Shown one piece after another: positions 51,583 through 61,934 of a DNA stretch of 64,000 nt. The position numbers and the translations under genes are program-made. Each line of letters begins with the position of its first letter. The first letter of the stretch is position 1. The notes under the pieces are model-generated. The model had not been told where the DNA came from and searched no databases. It was given only the letters and a program-made list of their open reading frames with translations. The DNA is taken from assembly GCF_014268755.2 (NCBI RefSeq), contig NZ_CP077093.1, forward strand, positions 6,035,501 to 6,099,500. Reading direction: 5' to 3'. This DNA is from Pseudomonas vanderleydeniana (GTDB taxonomy: Bacteria; Pseudomonadota; Gammaproteobacteria; Pseudomonadales; Pseudomonadaceae).

Positions 51583-52614
51583 TCAGCGCACAGGAGGTGC
51601 GTATTGAATACCGCCGTTGTTCCAGAGGGCGTTCAGGCCACGGTCGATTTCCAGCGGAGTGCTCTTGCCGAGGTTCTTCTCGAAGATCTCACCGTAGTTA
51701 CCGACCTGCTTGACGATCTGCACAACCCAGTCCTTGCGCAGCTTGAGGTCCTTGCCGTATTCACCGTCGCCACCCAGCAGGCGGGCAACGTCAGGGTTCT
51801 TGGTCGACTTGGCTTCAGCCTCGACGTTCTTCGAGGTGATACCGGCTTCCTCGCTGTTGAGCAGCGCGTAGCCGACCCAACGGACAATCGCCAGCCACTC
51901 GTCGTCGCCGTTACGCACGACCGGGCCCAGGGGCTCCTTGGAAATGGTTTCCGGCAGCACCACGTAGTCCTTCGGCGAGGCCAGCTTGCTGCGCTGGGCG
52001 AACAGCTGGGACTTGTCGGAGGTCAGTACGTCGCAACGGCCGGATTCCAGCGACTTGGCGCTTTCGTCGGAGGTGTCGAAGGTGATCGGGGTGTACTTCA
52101 GGCCGTTGGCACGGAAGTAGTCGGAAACGTTCAGCTCGGTCGTGGTACCGGCTTGAATGCAGATGGTCGCGCCATCCAGTTCCTTGGCACTCTTCACGCC
52201 CAGCTTGTTGTTGGCCAGGAAGCCCACGCCATCGTAGTAGGTGATGAAGCCGGGGAATTTCAGGCCCATGCCCGCGTCACGCGAACTGGTCATGGTGGTG
52301 TTACGCGAAAGGATGTCGATCTCGCCGGATTGCAGCGCGGTGAAACGCTCCTTGGCGTTCAGCTGGCTGAACTTGACCTTGGTCGCGTCGCCGAACACGG
52401 CGGCGGCTACGGCACGGCAGACGTCGGCGTCGATACCGATGATCTTGCCGCTGGCATCAGGTACCGAGAAACCTGGCAAGCCATCACTCACGCCGCACTG
52501 GATGAAGCCCTTCTTCTGAACGGCATCCAGAGTGGCACCGGCTTGCGCAAAACCACTGACACCCAGGACGACAGCAGCAGTCACGACTGCCAGGGTGGAT
52601 TTCAACATCTTCAT
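51583..52614 (-). CDS. aapJ: General amino-acid ABC transporter, periplasmic binding protein
   Basis: 343 residues with signal peptide (M-K-M-L-K-S-T-L, ending F-A-Q-A). The mature part G-F-I-Q-C-G-V-S-D-G-L-P-G-F-S, D-I-L-S-R-N-T-T-M-T-S-S-R-D and E-P-L-G-P-V-V-R-N-G-D-D-E-W are AapJ/BztA features. Relatives bind Glu, Asp, Gln and Asn. First gene of aapJQMP; a 67-bp gap precedes aapQ, often seen where the binding protein is made in excess. Confidence 0.92.
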   Translation of the reverse strand: MKMLKSTLAVVTAAVVLGVSGFAQAGATLDAVQKKGFIQCGVSDGLPGFSVPDASGKIIGIDADVCRAVAAAVFGDATKVKFSQLNAKERFTALQSGEIDILSRNTTMTSSRDAGMGLKFPGFITYYDGVGFLANNKLGVKSAKELDGATICIQAGTTTELNVSDYFRANGLKYTPITFDTSDESAKSLESGRCDVLTSDKSQLFAQRSKLASPKDYVVLPETISKEPLGPVVRNGDDEWLAIVRWVGYALLNSEEAGITSKNVEAEAKSTKNPDVARLLGGDGEYGKDLKLRKDWVVQIVKQVGNYGEIFEKNLGKSTPLEIDRGLNALWNNGGIQYAPPVR

Positions 52615-53748
<1,134 letters not shown>

Positions 53749-53829
53749 TCAGCCTGACGCACTACGCCGCGCCCGATTCTTGCATTACACTGGCCGGCGT
53801 ACATTCCTTAACCAATTGACGAGAAGATC

Positions 53830-55296
53830 GTGCTCAAAGCACTCAAAAAAATATTCGGTAAAAGCGAGGCTGAGCAGCTCGCACCAGGTCCCGGCACTCC
53901 GACTCCCAGCCCAGAAAGCCGCATGACCGGCCAGTCGTCGGAACAGGCCGAGCCCGCGGCAAAACCGAAAGCCCAGTCGACCGCCGCGCCAGAACCGTCC
54001 GGCCCGCCACGTACCGAGAAGCCAAAGGCCAGCCCACCGCAACCACGCCGTGAGCGGGCACCGAAACCGAAGCCCGCGCCGTGGAAACTCGAAGACTTCG
54101 TCGTCGAACCCCAGGAAGGCAAGACCCGCTTCCACGACTTCAAGCTGGCGCCGGAACTGATGCACGCCATCCACGACCTGGGTTTCCCCTACTGCACGCC
54201 GATCCAGGCGCAGGTCCTGGGCTATACCCTGGCCGGCAAGGACGCGATCGGTCGCGCCCAGACCGGTACCGGCAAGACCGCCGCGTTCCTGATCTCGACC
54301 ATCACCCAGTTGCTGCAGACGCCACCGCCGGCCGAGCGCTACATGGGCGAGCCACGGGCACTGATCATCGCGCCGACCCGTGAACTGGTGGTGCAGATCG
54401 CCAAGGACGCCGCCGACCTCACCAAGTACACCGGCCTCAACGTCATGCAGTTCGTCGGCGGCATGGATTTCGACAAGCAGCTCAAGCAGCTCGAAGCCCG
54501 CCACTGCGACATTCTCGTCGCCACCCCGGGCCGTCTGCTGGACTTCAACCAGCGCGGCGAAGTGCACCTGGACATGGTCGAGGTGATGGTGCTGGACGAA
54601 GCCGACCGCATGCTCGACATGGGCTTCATCCCGCAGGTACGCCAGATCATTCGCCAGACCCCGCCAAAGAGCGAGCGCCAGACCCTGCTGTTCTCGGCGA
54701 CGTTCACCGACGACGTGATGAACCTCGCCCGGCAATGGACCACGGACCCGGCAATCGTCGAGATCGAATCGCAGAACGTCGCCAACCAGAACGTCGAGCA
54801 GCATATCTACGCGGTGGCTTCGGCCGACAAGTACAAGCTGCTGTACAACCTGGTCAACGACAACGGCTGGGAACGGGTGATGGTCTTCGCCAACCGCAAG
54901 GACGAAGTGCGGCGCATCGAGGAACGCCTGGTGCGCGACGGCGTGAATGCCGCGCAACTGTCAGGCGACGTGCCGCAGCACAAGCGCATCAAGACCCTGG
55001 AAGGTTTCCGCGAGGGCAAGATCCGCGTCCTGGTGGCAACTGACGTTGCCGGTCGTGGCATCCACATCGACGGTATCAGCCACGTGATCAACTTCACCCT
55101 GCCGGAAGTGCCGGATGACTACGTGCACCGTATCGGCCGTACCGGTCGTGCCGGGGCTGATGGCGTGTCCATCAGTTTTGCCGGCGAGGACGACTCCTAC
55201 CAGTTGCCATCGATCGAGGAACTGCTGGGTCGCAAGATCAGTTGCGAGATGCCGCCGACCGAACTGCTGCGGCCGGTCGTACGTCAACGGCCCTGA
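53830..55296 (+). CDS. rhlB: DEAD-box ATP-dependent RNA helicase
   Basis: 488 residues from a GTG start. Residues ~1-85 form a low-complexity Pro/Lys/Ala/Glu-rich tail. The helicase core has [24 protein letters not shown] and H-R-I-G-R-T-G-R. Sequence and neighbours (estB) match Pseudomonas RhlB, which unwinds RNA and in some bacteria works with RNase E; unlike E. coli RhlB the extension is at the N terminus. Confidence 0.88.
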   Translation: MLKALKKIFGKSEAEQLAPGPGTPTPSPESRMTGQSSEQAEPAAKPKAQSTAAPEPSGPPRTEKPKASPPQPRRERAPKPKPAPWKLEDFVVEPQEGKTRFHDFKLAPELMHAIHDLGFPYCTPIQAQVLGYTLAGKDAIGRAQTGTGKTAAFLISTITQLLQTPPPAERYMGEPRALIIAPTRELVVQIAKDAADLTKYTGLNVMQFVGGMDFDKQLKQLEARHCDILVATPGRLLDFNQRGEVHLDMVEVMVLDEADRMLDMGFIPQVRQIIRQTPPKSERQTLLFSATFTDDVMNLARQWTTDPAIVEIESQNVANQNVEQHIYAVASADKYKLLYNLVNDNGWERVMVFANRKDEVRRIEERLVRDGVNAAQLSGDVPQHKRIKTLEGFREGKIRVLVATDVAGRGIHIDGISHVINFTLPEVPDDYVHRIGRTGRAGADGVSISFAGEDDSYQLPSIEELLGRKISCEMPPTELLRPVVRQRP

Positions 55297-55325
55297 TGCG
55301 CAAGGGCCCTATTTCGTGGGGCCCC

Positions 55326-55434
55326 GTTCGCGGATAAATCCAGCTCCCACAGAGAATCGCATCAGCCACACATTTTGTGTACAACGCGTGCCTTGTGGGA
55401 GCCGGCGATCCGGCTGCCGGGTTTATCCGCGAAC
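55326..55434. repeat. Inverted pair of TTCGCGGATAAATCC...CTCCCACA repeats
   Basis: GTTCGCGGATAAATCCAGCT (55326 on) and an inverted copy ending TTTATCCGCGAAC (55434), in the spacer between convergent rhlB and moaE. Same family as 43379. Confidence 0.82.
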
Positions 55435-55466
55435 AGCCCCCACCCGAGCATCAAGCGGCAGCAGAA

Positions 55467-55916
55467 TCACTTCCAGCGATCGGCCGCCGCCTGGTCGCTG
55501 GCCCGTCCCTCGACCCAACGCGGGCCCTCGGCGGTGTTTTCCTTCTTCCAGAACGGCGCCCGGGTCTTCAGATAATCCATCACGAAGTTGCAGGCGTCGA
55601 ACGCCGCCTGCCGATGGGCACTGGCCACACCGACGAACACGATCGGCTCCCCCGGCTCCAACGCACCGATCCGATGCAGCACCTCCAGCCGCAACAACGG
55701 CCAGCGCTGCTCAGCCTCGACGACGATCTTGCCCAGCGCCTTTTCGGTCATGCCCGGATAATGCTCGAGAAACATCCCGGCCACTTCCCGACCATCATTG
55801 AAATCGCGTACATAGCCGACAAAGCTGACCACTGCGCCGATCCCGACATTGGCCGCATGCAACGCATTGACCTCGGCCCCCGGATCAAAGGCCCCGGCCT
55901 GGATACGAACCGCCAT
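55467..55916 (-). CDS. moaE: Molybdopterin synthase catalytic subunit
   Basis: 149 residues. Marks: F-V-G-Y-V-R-D-F-N, L-E-H-Y-P-G-M-T, V-H/L-H-R-I-G, G-V-A-S-A-H-R and the active Lys region Y-L-K-T-R-A-P-F-W-K-K-E. Converts precursor Z to molybdopterin using sulfur from MoaD. One base after moaD. Confidence 0.95.
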   Translation of the reverse strand: MAVRIQAGAFDPGAEVNALHAANVGIGAVVSFVGYVRDFNDGREVAGMFLEHYPGMTEKALGKIVVEAEQRWPLLRLEVLHRIGALEPGEPIVFVGVASAHRQAAFDACNFVMDYLKTRAPFWKKENTAEGPRWVEGRASDQAAADRWK

Positions 55917-55917
55917 C

Positions 55918-56163
55918 TCAGCCTCCGGTCACGGTAGGAAAGAACGCCACCTCGTCGCCATCGGCCAGCAGTTCGCCCACTGCGCACAGTTCCTGGTTGC
56001 GCGCGCACATCAGCCCGTGCTCGGCCAATACCTGCCAGTCACCACCGCGTTGCAGCAGGTGCCCTCGCAACTGCTCGATCGTGGCGAAATCCCCCTCGAT
56101 CTGCTCGGCATCCACCCCCAGCACCTCGCGGTAACGGGCGAAGAACTGCACATCGAGCTTCAT
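55918..56163 (-). CDS. moaD: Molybdopterin synthase sulfur carrier subunit
   Basis: 81 residues from the ATG at 56163; overlaps the moaC stop by 4 bp. Ubiquitin-like fold ending in the essential Gly-Gly (P-T-V-T-G-G), which is thiocarboxylated before donating sulfur to MoaE. Confidence 0.93.
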   Translation of the reverse strand: MKLDVQFFARYREVLGVDAEQIEGDFATIEQLRGHLLQRGGDWQVLAEHGLMCARNQELCAVGELLADGDEVAFFPTVTGG

Positions 56164-56633
56164 GATGCATCTGCCTGATAGTGACCACTCTTGCCGCCAA
56201 GCTTCTCCAGCAGGCGCACGTTCTCGATGGTCATGCCCCGGTCGACCGCCTTGCACATGTCATAGATCGTCAGCGCCGCGACACTGGCCGCCGTCAGCGC
56301 TTCCATTTCCACCCCGGTCTGGCCGGACAGCTTGCAGCGCGCGACGATCCGCACGGCGTCCTCGCCCTCGGCACTCAGCTCGACCTTGACGCCGGTCAGC
56401 ATCAGCGGGTGACAGAGCGGAATCAGGTCGGAGGTTTTCTTCGCCGCCTGGATGCCGGCGATTCGCGCCACGGCGAACACGTCCCCTTTCGGGTGTCCGC
56501 CACTGACGATCATTTGCAGGGTTTGCGGCAGCATGCGCACCCGAGCTTCGGCCACCGCTTCACGAAAGGTCACGGCCTTGTCGGTGACGTCGACCATGTT
56601 GGCGCGACCTTGGGAATCGAGATGAGTCAGCAC
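56160..56633 (-). CDS. moaC: Cyclic pyranopterin monophosphate synthase
   Basis: 157 residues from a GTG start with AGGAG 8 bp before. Family marks: [41 protein letters not shown]. Rearranges the MoaA product into cyclic pyranopterin monophosphate. First of moaC-moaD-moaE; moaA and moaB are not in the window. Confidence 0.95.
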   Translation of the reverse strand: MLTHLDSQGRANMVDVTDKAVTFREAVAEARVRMLPQTLQMIVSGGHPKGDVFAVARIAGIQAAKKTSDLIPLCHPLMLTGVKVELSAEGEDAVRIVARCKLSGQTGVEMEALTAASVAALTIYDMCKAVDRGMTIENVRLLEKLGGKSGHYQADAS

Positions 56634-56640
56634 AGCGATA

Positions 56641-56654
56641 CTCCTGATCAGGAG
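56641..56654 (-). promoter_or_regulatory. Palindrome covering the moaC ribosome-binding site
   Basis: The perfect 14-bp palindrome CTCCTGATCAGGAG lies just upstream of the moaC GTG. Its 3' arm (AGGAG on the minus strand) is the Shine-Dalgarno sequence and its 5' arm (CTCCT) can pair with it across a GATC loop. A 5-bp stem could lower initiation. Confidence 0.5.
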
Positions 56655-56719
56655 CGTCGATTGTAAACCTGCGGGTCAGTTTTTCGCACGCCCGATCGGG
56701 CACTTGCGCTCGAAGGGAA

Positions 56720-56744
56720 ACCGGGCGGCGCGAAGCCGCCCGGG
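56720..56744 (-). terminator. Probable terminator of the PIN-PhoH gene
   Basis: A GC-rich stem CCGGGCGGC / GCCGCCCGG with loop GCGAA immediately after the gene end. The T run is short (GGTTTCCC), so it may be a weak terminator. Confidence 0.55.
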
Positions 56745-56750
56745 TTGTGG

Positions 56751-58145
56751 CTACAGATGGGATTCGGCGTATTCGGCCAGGACCGAACGCGGCACGCCCT
56801 GCAGGGTGATGTGCACGCCATTCGGGAAGTCCTTGAAACGCTCGGTCAGGTAGGTCAGCCCGGAGCTGGTCGCGGACAGGTAGGGGGTATCGATCTGCGC
56901 CAGGTTACCCAGGCACACCACTTTGGAACCGGCGCCGGCACGGGTGATGATGGTCTTCATCTGGTGCGGCGTGAGGTTCTGGCACTCATCGATCAGGATC
57001 AGGCTCTGCTGGAAGCTGCGACCTCGGATGTAGTTGAGGGACTTGAACTGCAACGGCACCTTGCTGAGGATATAGTCGACGCTGCCATGGGTGCTCTCGT
57101 CATCCATGTGCAAGGCTTCGAGGTTATCGGTGATCGCCCCTAGCCAGGGCTCCATCTTCTCGGCCTCGGTGCCGGGCAGGAAACCGATTTCCTGGTCCAG
57201 GCCCTGCACGCTGCGGGTGGCGATGATGCGCCGGTAGCGCTTGCTGACCATGGTCTGCTCGATGGCGGCCGCCAGGGCGAGGATGGTCTTGCCGGAACCG
57301 GCGGCACCGGTCAGGTTGACCAGGTGAATGTCCGGGTCGAGCAAGGCATACAGCGCCAGGCTCTGGTAGATGTCGCGGGGTTTCAGGCCCCAGGCTTCCT
57401 GGTGCAACAGGGGCTCCTGGTGCAGGTCGAGGATCAGCAGCGCGTCGGCATTGATCTCCTTCACCCAGCCGACAAAGCCCTGTTCATCGATGATGAACTC
57501 GTTGACGTGCACGGCCGGCAGGTTGTCGGTCATCTGCACCTGGTGCCAGGTGCGACCATGACCCTGGCGGGTCTCGACCTTGCTGACGCGATCCCAGAAG
57601 GATCCGGACACGTTGTGGAAGCCCTTGGGCAGCAGGTCCACATCGTCGACCAACTGGTCGGTGCTGTAGTCCTCGGAAGCAATCCCGCAGGCACGCGCCT
57701 TGAGGCGCATGTTGATGTCCTTGGTCACCAGCACCAGGCGCAGCCCCTTGTCACGCGCGTGCAGATCGACCAACTGGTTGATGATGATGTTGTCGTTGAG
57801 GTTTTCCGGCAGCAACAGGTTGGGTTCGTTGCGCTTGCTCATCAGGATCGACAGCGACCCCTTGGGCCCACTCTTGCCCCGCTGGATAGGCACCCCGCGC
57901 TCGACATCCTCGGGGCTGGCATCGCCCAGGGTCTTGTCGATCAGGCGGATCGCCTGGCGGCATTCGGAAGCTACGCTGTGGTGGCCGCTCTTGAGTTTGT
58001 CGAGTTCCTCCAGGACCGTCATCGGGATGGCGACGTGATGCTCTTCGAAGTTCAGTAACGCGTTTGGATCGTGGATCAGTACGTTGGTATCGAGCACGTA
58101 AAGGATTGGCTGGTTGGAAGAAGGAGTGCGTCCGTGATCATCCAT
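56751..58145 (-). CDS. PIN-PhoH fusion protein (predicted RNA helicase/nuclease ATPase)
   Basis: 464 residues. N-terminal PIN nuclease domain (~12-140) with acidic residues in V-L-D-T-N-V-L-I-H-D, V-L-E-E-L-D and V-T-K-D-I-N. A PhoH-like ATPase domain (~245-460) has Walker A G-A-A-G-S-G-K-T and Walker B L-I-L-I-D-E-C-Q-N. PIN-PhoH proteins in mycobacteria (PhoH2) unwind and cut RNA; the B. subtilis relative is YlaK. Same strand as moaCDE but separated by ~120 bp and a hairpin. Confidence 0.88.
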   Translation of the reverse strand: MDDHGRTPSSNQPILYVLDTNVLIHDPNALLNFEEHHVAIPMTVLEELDKLKSGHHSVASECRQAIRLIDKTLGDASPEDVERGVPIQRGKSGPKGSLSILMSKRNEPNLLLPENLNDNIIINQLVDLHARDKGLRLVLVTKDINMRLKARACGIASEDYSTDQLVDDVDLLPKGFHNVSGSFWDRVSKVETRQGHGRTWHQVQMTDNLPAVHVNEFIIDEQGFVGWVKEINADALLILDLHQEPLLHQEAWGLKPRDIYQSLALYALLDPDIHLVNLTGAAGSGKTILALAAAIEQTMVSKRYRRIIATRSVQGLDQEIGFLPGTEAEKMEPWLGAITDNLEALHMDDESTHGSVDYILSKVPLQFKSLNYIRGRSFQQSLILIDECQNLTPHQMKTIITRAGAGSKVVCLGNLAQIDTPYLSATSSGLTYLTERFKDFPNGVHITLQGVPRSVLAEYAESHL

Positions 58146-58480
58146 ACTCGGTCACCTTTGTGAGAGCCAGTCGACGCGACGCCTGGACGGCATCGCGCCT
58201 CGAAGTGACCGCCGAATTCGCCTGGAGGGGGCAGGCGCTCTGTGCACAAGGTGGGGTCTTGGCAGACGCCACCTGTGTTGCAGGTTTCGGCGGTCTGATT
58301 CCGTAATACCGCAAAACCCGTGACAGGAAAAAGCACTTTGACGACTTTTTGAAGTTTATTTTTCAGAGTGACGAATAGCCCTTGGCGAGCAGGCTGGACC
58401 CCGTTAAAGTCGGAAGTCCGCCCGCCTCGAATTACTTCGAATTTTCCTACATACCAGTCCTTCACAGCCTCTGCTGCGCC

Positions 58481-58830
58481 TGTGAGAGCCCACTGTCTTT
58501 AGCTGATTGCCGATGAGCGGCGAAACAGGCACCCGGATGCAAGACAGTGATCACTTGGCTGGTATACACCGCCCGTGGGAGCCAACTGTCTTTGATCCAT
58601 CGCTGACAAGTGGCAGAACAGGTTCCCAGGAGGGACGGCAGACGCCGCAGAACTGTGGGAGCTGGCGGTCCGGCGTCCCGGTTTATCCGCGAAGAGGCCA
58701 TCAAGTCCAGCGCTGCAAATTCGGACGCCTTCGCGGATAAATCCGGCTCCCACGGATTCTCTGGCGTGCACACGATAGGTAACTGCCTCCGCCATAGATC
58801 ATGTGGCCATTTAAAGACAGTTGGCTCCCC
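58481..58830. repeat. Three copies of a TGGGAGCCAACTGTCTTT repeat
   Basis: Direct copies at 58481-58500 (TGTGAGAGCCCACTGTCTTT) and 58574-58595 (CGTGGGAGCCAACTGTCTTT), and an inverted copy at 58811-58830 (AAAGACAGTTGGCTCCCC). The outer two could pair over more than 300 bp. Confidence 0.7.
58653..58755. repeat. Inverted pair of the TTCGCGGATAAATCC...CTCCCACA family
   Basis: CTGTGGGAGCTGGCGGTCCG (58653 on, continuing to GTTTATCCGCGAAG) and the inverted TTCGCGGATAAATCCGGCTC ending CCCACGG (58755). It is nested within the GGGAGCCAACTGTC repeats. Confidence 0.8.
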
Positions 58831-58856
58831 CGAGGGTCAGCCCACGACCACGGGTG

Positions 58857-59993
58857 CTAGCGAAACGCCTCGTTGCAATCGAGCCAGCCCAAGCCGCTCT
58901 CGGCCGTCTGCCGAAGCAACCAGGGCAATGCGTCAAGGGCCTTGTCCTGGGCATCGTGGAACACGATCACGCCGCGCCGCCACAACAGCATCAGGGTCAT
59001 CACCCGCTGAGCCGACTGCTGCGCCGTGAGTTTGCCAGCATCGGCCGAGTCGATGTCCCACAACACCACCTGCAACCCCTGCTTCCTGAAGAACGGCCCA
59101 CTGTCCGCCTGGCGCTGGGCATAGGGCGGCCGGAACAGCGGCACGTAGTTATCCGGCAGCACGCTCTGCGCCAGCGCGGCGCTGCGCTGGACCGAGTCCT
59201 GCCAGTCCTGCCAATGGCTGTGGGAACGATATTGCCAACCCTCGATGCCCACGCACTGCTGTTTATAGAGGTCGCGCACGGCCATGATCGAACTCTTGTC
59301 GACCCGCGCCTGCAAGGCGCTGCCCAGGACAAAGAACAGGCCGTTCATTTTTTGCCGCCGCAGGTACTCGGTCAGCGCGTCGGTATTGCCCACGGCAAGG
59401 CCGGGCCCGCCATCGAAGGTCAGCAGGAACAGGCGATCGTGGAAATTCTCGCCATTGCGCTCGGGCTCGCCGAACAGGGCAATCTCGCTGCTGGTCTGGG
59501 GAAACAGCGCGGCCATGCGCAGCAGTTCGTCCAGGTAGCGTTCGTGAAACGCCCGGCTCGGCTCGGCCCAGCGAATATAGAAGGAGTCTTCCGGCACGCG
59601 GAACTTGCCGGCCTGCTCGCGCAGACTGTCCATGTCCTCGACGTAGTAGCAGAACGAGGCGTCCTGCTCGCAGCTCTGCTGGGCAAAGTTGTAGCTCTGC
59701 AACAGGCGCGACCAGAGACGGGCACGCACCCGGTTGATCGACGCCAGGTTGATCTGCTTGAGCCCCAGGCGCTGCCTGAGCGCCGGTTCGTCGGTCATTT
59801 CGCTGATCAGCAGGGCGTGGGCGAAGGTGAGAATTTCCGCGCGCGAGGCCACATCGAACAGCACCGGGCTGCTCAGTGACTCGGGCCAGGTACTGCGATC
59901 CAGGGTCGCGACGTCGTTCGGCGCAGCCGTGGCGCCCAGGCTGAGCAACAGGGCCGAACATAAAAGAAGAAAACGCAAAAGGGATATCTCCAT
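58857..59993 (-). CDS. Exported polysaccharide deacetylase (NodB-type) protein
   Basis: 378 residues with signal peptide (M-E-I-S-L-L-R-F-L-L-L, ending A-T-A-A). A helical N-terminal domain (~40-180) precedes a NodB domain (~185-370) with L-T-F-D-G-G-P-G, S-H-S-H-W-Q-D-W, F-R-P-P-Y-A-Q-R, W-D-I-D-S-A-D and V-I-V-F-H-D-A. The first Asp motif has a single Asp (F-D-G-G) where D-D is usual, so activity may be altered. Substrate unknown. Confidence 0.83.
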   Translation of the reverse strand: MEISLLRFLLLCSALLLSLGATAAPNDVATLDRSTWPESLSSPVLFDVASRAEILTFAHALLISEMTDEPALRQRLGLKQINLASINRVRARLWSRLLQSYNFAQQSCEQDASFCYYVEDMDSLREQAGKFRVPEDSFYIRWAEPSRAFHERYLDELLRMAALFPQTSSEIALFGEPERNGENFHDRLFLLTFDGGPGLAVGNTDALTEYLRRQKMNGLFFVLGSALQARVDKSSIMAVRDLYKQQCVGIEGWQYRSHSHWQDWQDSVQRSAALAQSVLPDNYVPLFRPPYAQRQADSGPFFRKQGLQVVLWDIDSADAGKLTAQQSAQRVMTLMLLWRRGVIVFHDAQDKALDALPWLLRQTAESGLGWLDCNEAFR

Positions 59994-60043
59994 GACAGGA
60001 ACCCGCGCGCACTATAGCCGATCTCGGAACCTGAACCGCCCCG

Positions 60044-60175
60044 CTGGCGAGCGGGCTCGCCCGCGCTGGGTCGCGAAACGACCCTGAAACCTGAGAACCG
60101 AGTCTATCAGGAACACTGCTGAGGCCGGTTTACGGCTGCTGCGCAGCCGAGCGCGGGCAAGCCCGCTCGCCACAA
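60044..60175. repeat. REPIN (inverted pair of REP palindromes)
   Basis: CTGGCGAGCGGGCTCGCCCGC (60044 on) and the inverted GCGGGCAAGCCCGCTCGCCA ending at 60175, between divergent genes. GTGGCGAGC family. Confidence 0.82.
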
Positions 60176-60267
60176 CGCCCATCACGGCATCCGGGCTATC
60201 AGCATCATAGGTGGAGCCAAACCGCCCAACCCCCTAGAATCCCCCGACGATTACAGGAGACGACTTC

Positions 60268-61047
60268 ATGCTGATGGTGATTTCCCCCGCCAAGACCCTC
60301 GATTTCGAAACACCACCGGTGACGAAACGCTATACCCAGCCACAATACCTCGACCACTCCCAGGAACTGATCGAGCAGCTACGCCTGCTGAGCCCGGCGC
60401 AGATCAGCGAACTGATGCACGTTTCCGACAAGATCGGCGGGCTCAATGCCGCGCGCTTCGGCAGCTGGACCCCGGACTTCACCCCGGAAAACGCCAAGCA
60501 GGCCCTGCTGGCCTTCAAGGGCGACGTCTATACCGGCCTCAATGCCGAGGACTTCAGTGACGCCGACTTCGACTTCGCCCAGACGCACCTGCGCATGCTG
60601 TCCGGCCTTTATGGCCTGCTGCGTCCACTGGACCTGATGCAACCCTACCGGCTGGAAATGGGCACCAGGTTCGCCAACGGCCGCGGCAAGGACCTCTATG
60701 CATTCTGGGGCAACCGTATCAGCGAATGGCTCAATGAAGCCCTGCTCGAGCAAGGCGACGACGTACTGCTGAATCTGGCCTCGAACGAGTATTTCTCGGC
60801 GGTCAAGCGCTCGGCGCTCAACGCCCGCATCATCAATACCGAGTTCCGCGACCAGAAGAACGGCCAGTACAAGATCATCAGCTTCTACGCGAAAAAGGCC
60901 CGCGGCATGATGGCCCGCTTCGTGATCCGCGAACGCATCCAGAATCCCGATCAATTGAAGACGTTCGACGAACAAGGCTACTTTTTCAGTGCCGAACTCT
61001 CCAAGCCGGATAATCTGGTGTTCCTTCGCGATCACGCACCGGATTGA
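60268..61047 (+). CDS. yaaA: Peroxide stress protein YaaA
   Basis: 259 residues. The start [13 protein letters not shown] and the [21 protein letters not shown] and F-x-S-A-E-L motifs define the YaaA (DUF328) family, which in E. coli limits intracellular iron and DNA damage during H2O2 stress. GGAG precedes the start. Placement next to algD is also known in P. aeruginosa. Confidence 0.93.
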   Translation: MLMVISPAKTLDFETPPVTKRYTQPQYLDHSQELIEQLRLLSPAQISELMHVSDKIGGLNAARFGSWTPDFTPENAKQALLAFKGDVYTGLNAEDFSDADFDFAQTHLRMLSGLYGLLRPLDLMQPYRLEMGTRFANGRGKDLYAFWGNRISEWLNEALLEQGDDVLLNLASNEYFSAVKRSALNARIINTEFRDQKNGQYKIISFYAKKARGMMARFVIRERIQNPDQLKTFDEQGYFFSAELSKPDNLVFLRDHAPD

Positions 61048-61934
61048 TGCCCTGTGGGAGCCGGATCGCCGGCTCCCCTCCAGGACACGGTCGATCAGGA
61101 CCTGGCTTTTCTGTTACCCTGCCCCACCCCGGTGCACTACACGCCCTGTGTAGATCCGAAGAGCTCTCCCTTCCTCCTGCCCTCGTGCAGCGGCCAGAAT
61201 TCCATTTGTTTGACGCCAGGAAATTGGCTGTAACAACAATGAAAATTCTTTCACTCGACTTTTTTCATTTTTTTTCGTAGTGGCACCAAAAATTTTTTCA
61301 GGCGATGGCATATAACCATCACCGCATTTTTCGCCCCCGTAATCAAAGGGCGAAACGAGAAGTGCTATCAATATGAAAGCAGTGCCATCTCCGACAATAT
61401 TTCAAGAATTTTCAGAAAACAGGATGAGCGGATCGGAACTTATGTTCCCCGCCATTGCTCATACCACCCGTGACGACTCTCAACGATTTTGTAAGAGATG
61501 ACTTACAGGCAGGCTGGATAACTTGTTTAAGTTTGAACTCGACACTTACGAGCCAATGCAGCCACCCCCAATTCAATCAATGGACAGGAGATACGCACCA
61601 TTAATATCCCCTACAAGGCCAGGACGGCCCCTCAGACAACGAACCTGTCGGACACTTGCAGGCGACTGCCCGAAAAGGCTCTGCCACGGGCATGAGCAGA
61701 CTGCAAGCCCGCTGACGGGGACCGTCCTGACGACGGCCGGCCATATCAAGGGGCACGCCCCTCATAACAAGGCCAAGTTGCGCACAATTTGAGTGCAATT
61801 ATTTAGCCACTCGACATTTATATGCCTGCACTCGGTAGAACGCTCTTCGCCGATAAAACTTCCGAGTGCACTGCGAATACTGGCCACATTAACTTCCGCC
61901 ATGTAATGGCGTAATTAAGATAGAGGTAGATGCA
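61048..61934. other. Long algD upstream/leader region
   Basis: 887 bp between yaaA and algD. It contains a short hairpin after yaaA (61056-61077, no T run), an A/T-rich block with homopolymer tracts around 61230-61300, an AlgU-type promoter candidate at 61436, and several small hairpins (for example near 61745-61765) in the presumed leader. In P. aeruginosa the equivalent region holds distant AlgR sites and AmrZ sites; I found only weak AlgR-like matches here (around 61202). Confidence 0.55.
61436..61463 (+). promoter_or_regulatory. AlgU (sigma-22/RpoE-like) promoter candidate for algD
   Basis: GAACTT (61436-61441), 17 bp, then TCATA (61459-61463), against the consensus GAACTT-N16/17-TCTGA; the -35 is perfect and preceded by G as in known algD promoters. 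A start near 61470 would give a leader of ~460 nt. Confidence 0.6.

Larger units (their letters stand above)
58146..58856. other. Long intergenic region rich in repeats, no gene supported
   Basis: 711 bp between two minus-strand genes. The first ~330 bp are moderately AT-rich and hold the PIN-PhoH promoter. The rest consists of repeats: three copies of a GGGAGCCAACTGTCTTT motif and one CGCGGATAAATCC pair. Open frames of up to 139 codons exist but overlap repeats and have no ribosome site. Confidence 0.55.

Noticed and set aside
58064..58465. Short frames on both strands in the PIN-PhoH upstream region
   Set aside because: No ribosome site, no family features, overlapping each other.
61270..61300. 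TGGCAC in the algD leader as a sigma-54 -24 box
   Set aside because: No GC dinucleotide at the -12 distance (the following bases are A/T only).
61523..61792. 89-codon frame in the algD leader as a leader peptide
   Set aside because: Atypical composition, no ribosome site; the region is better explained as untranslated leader.
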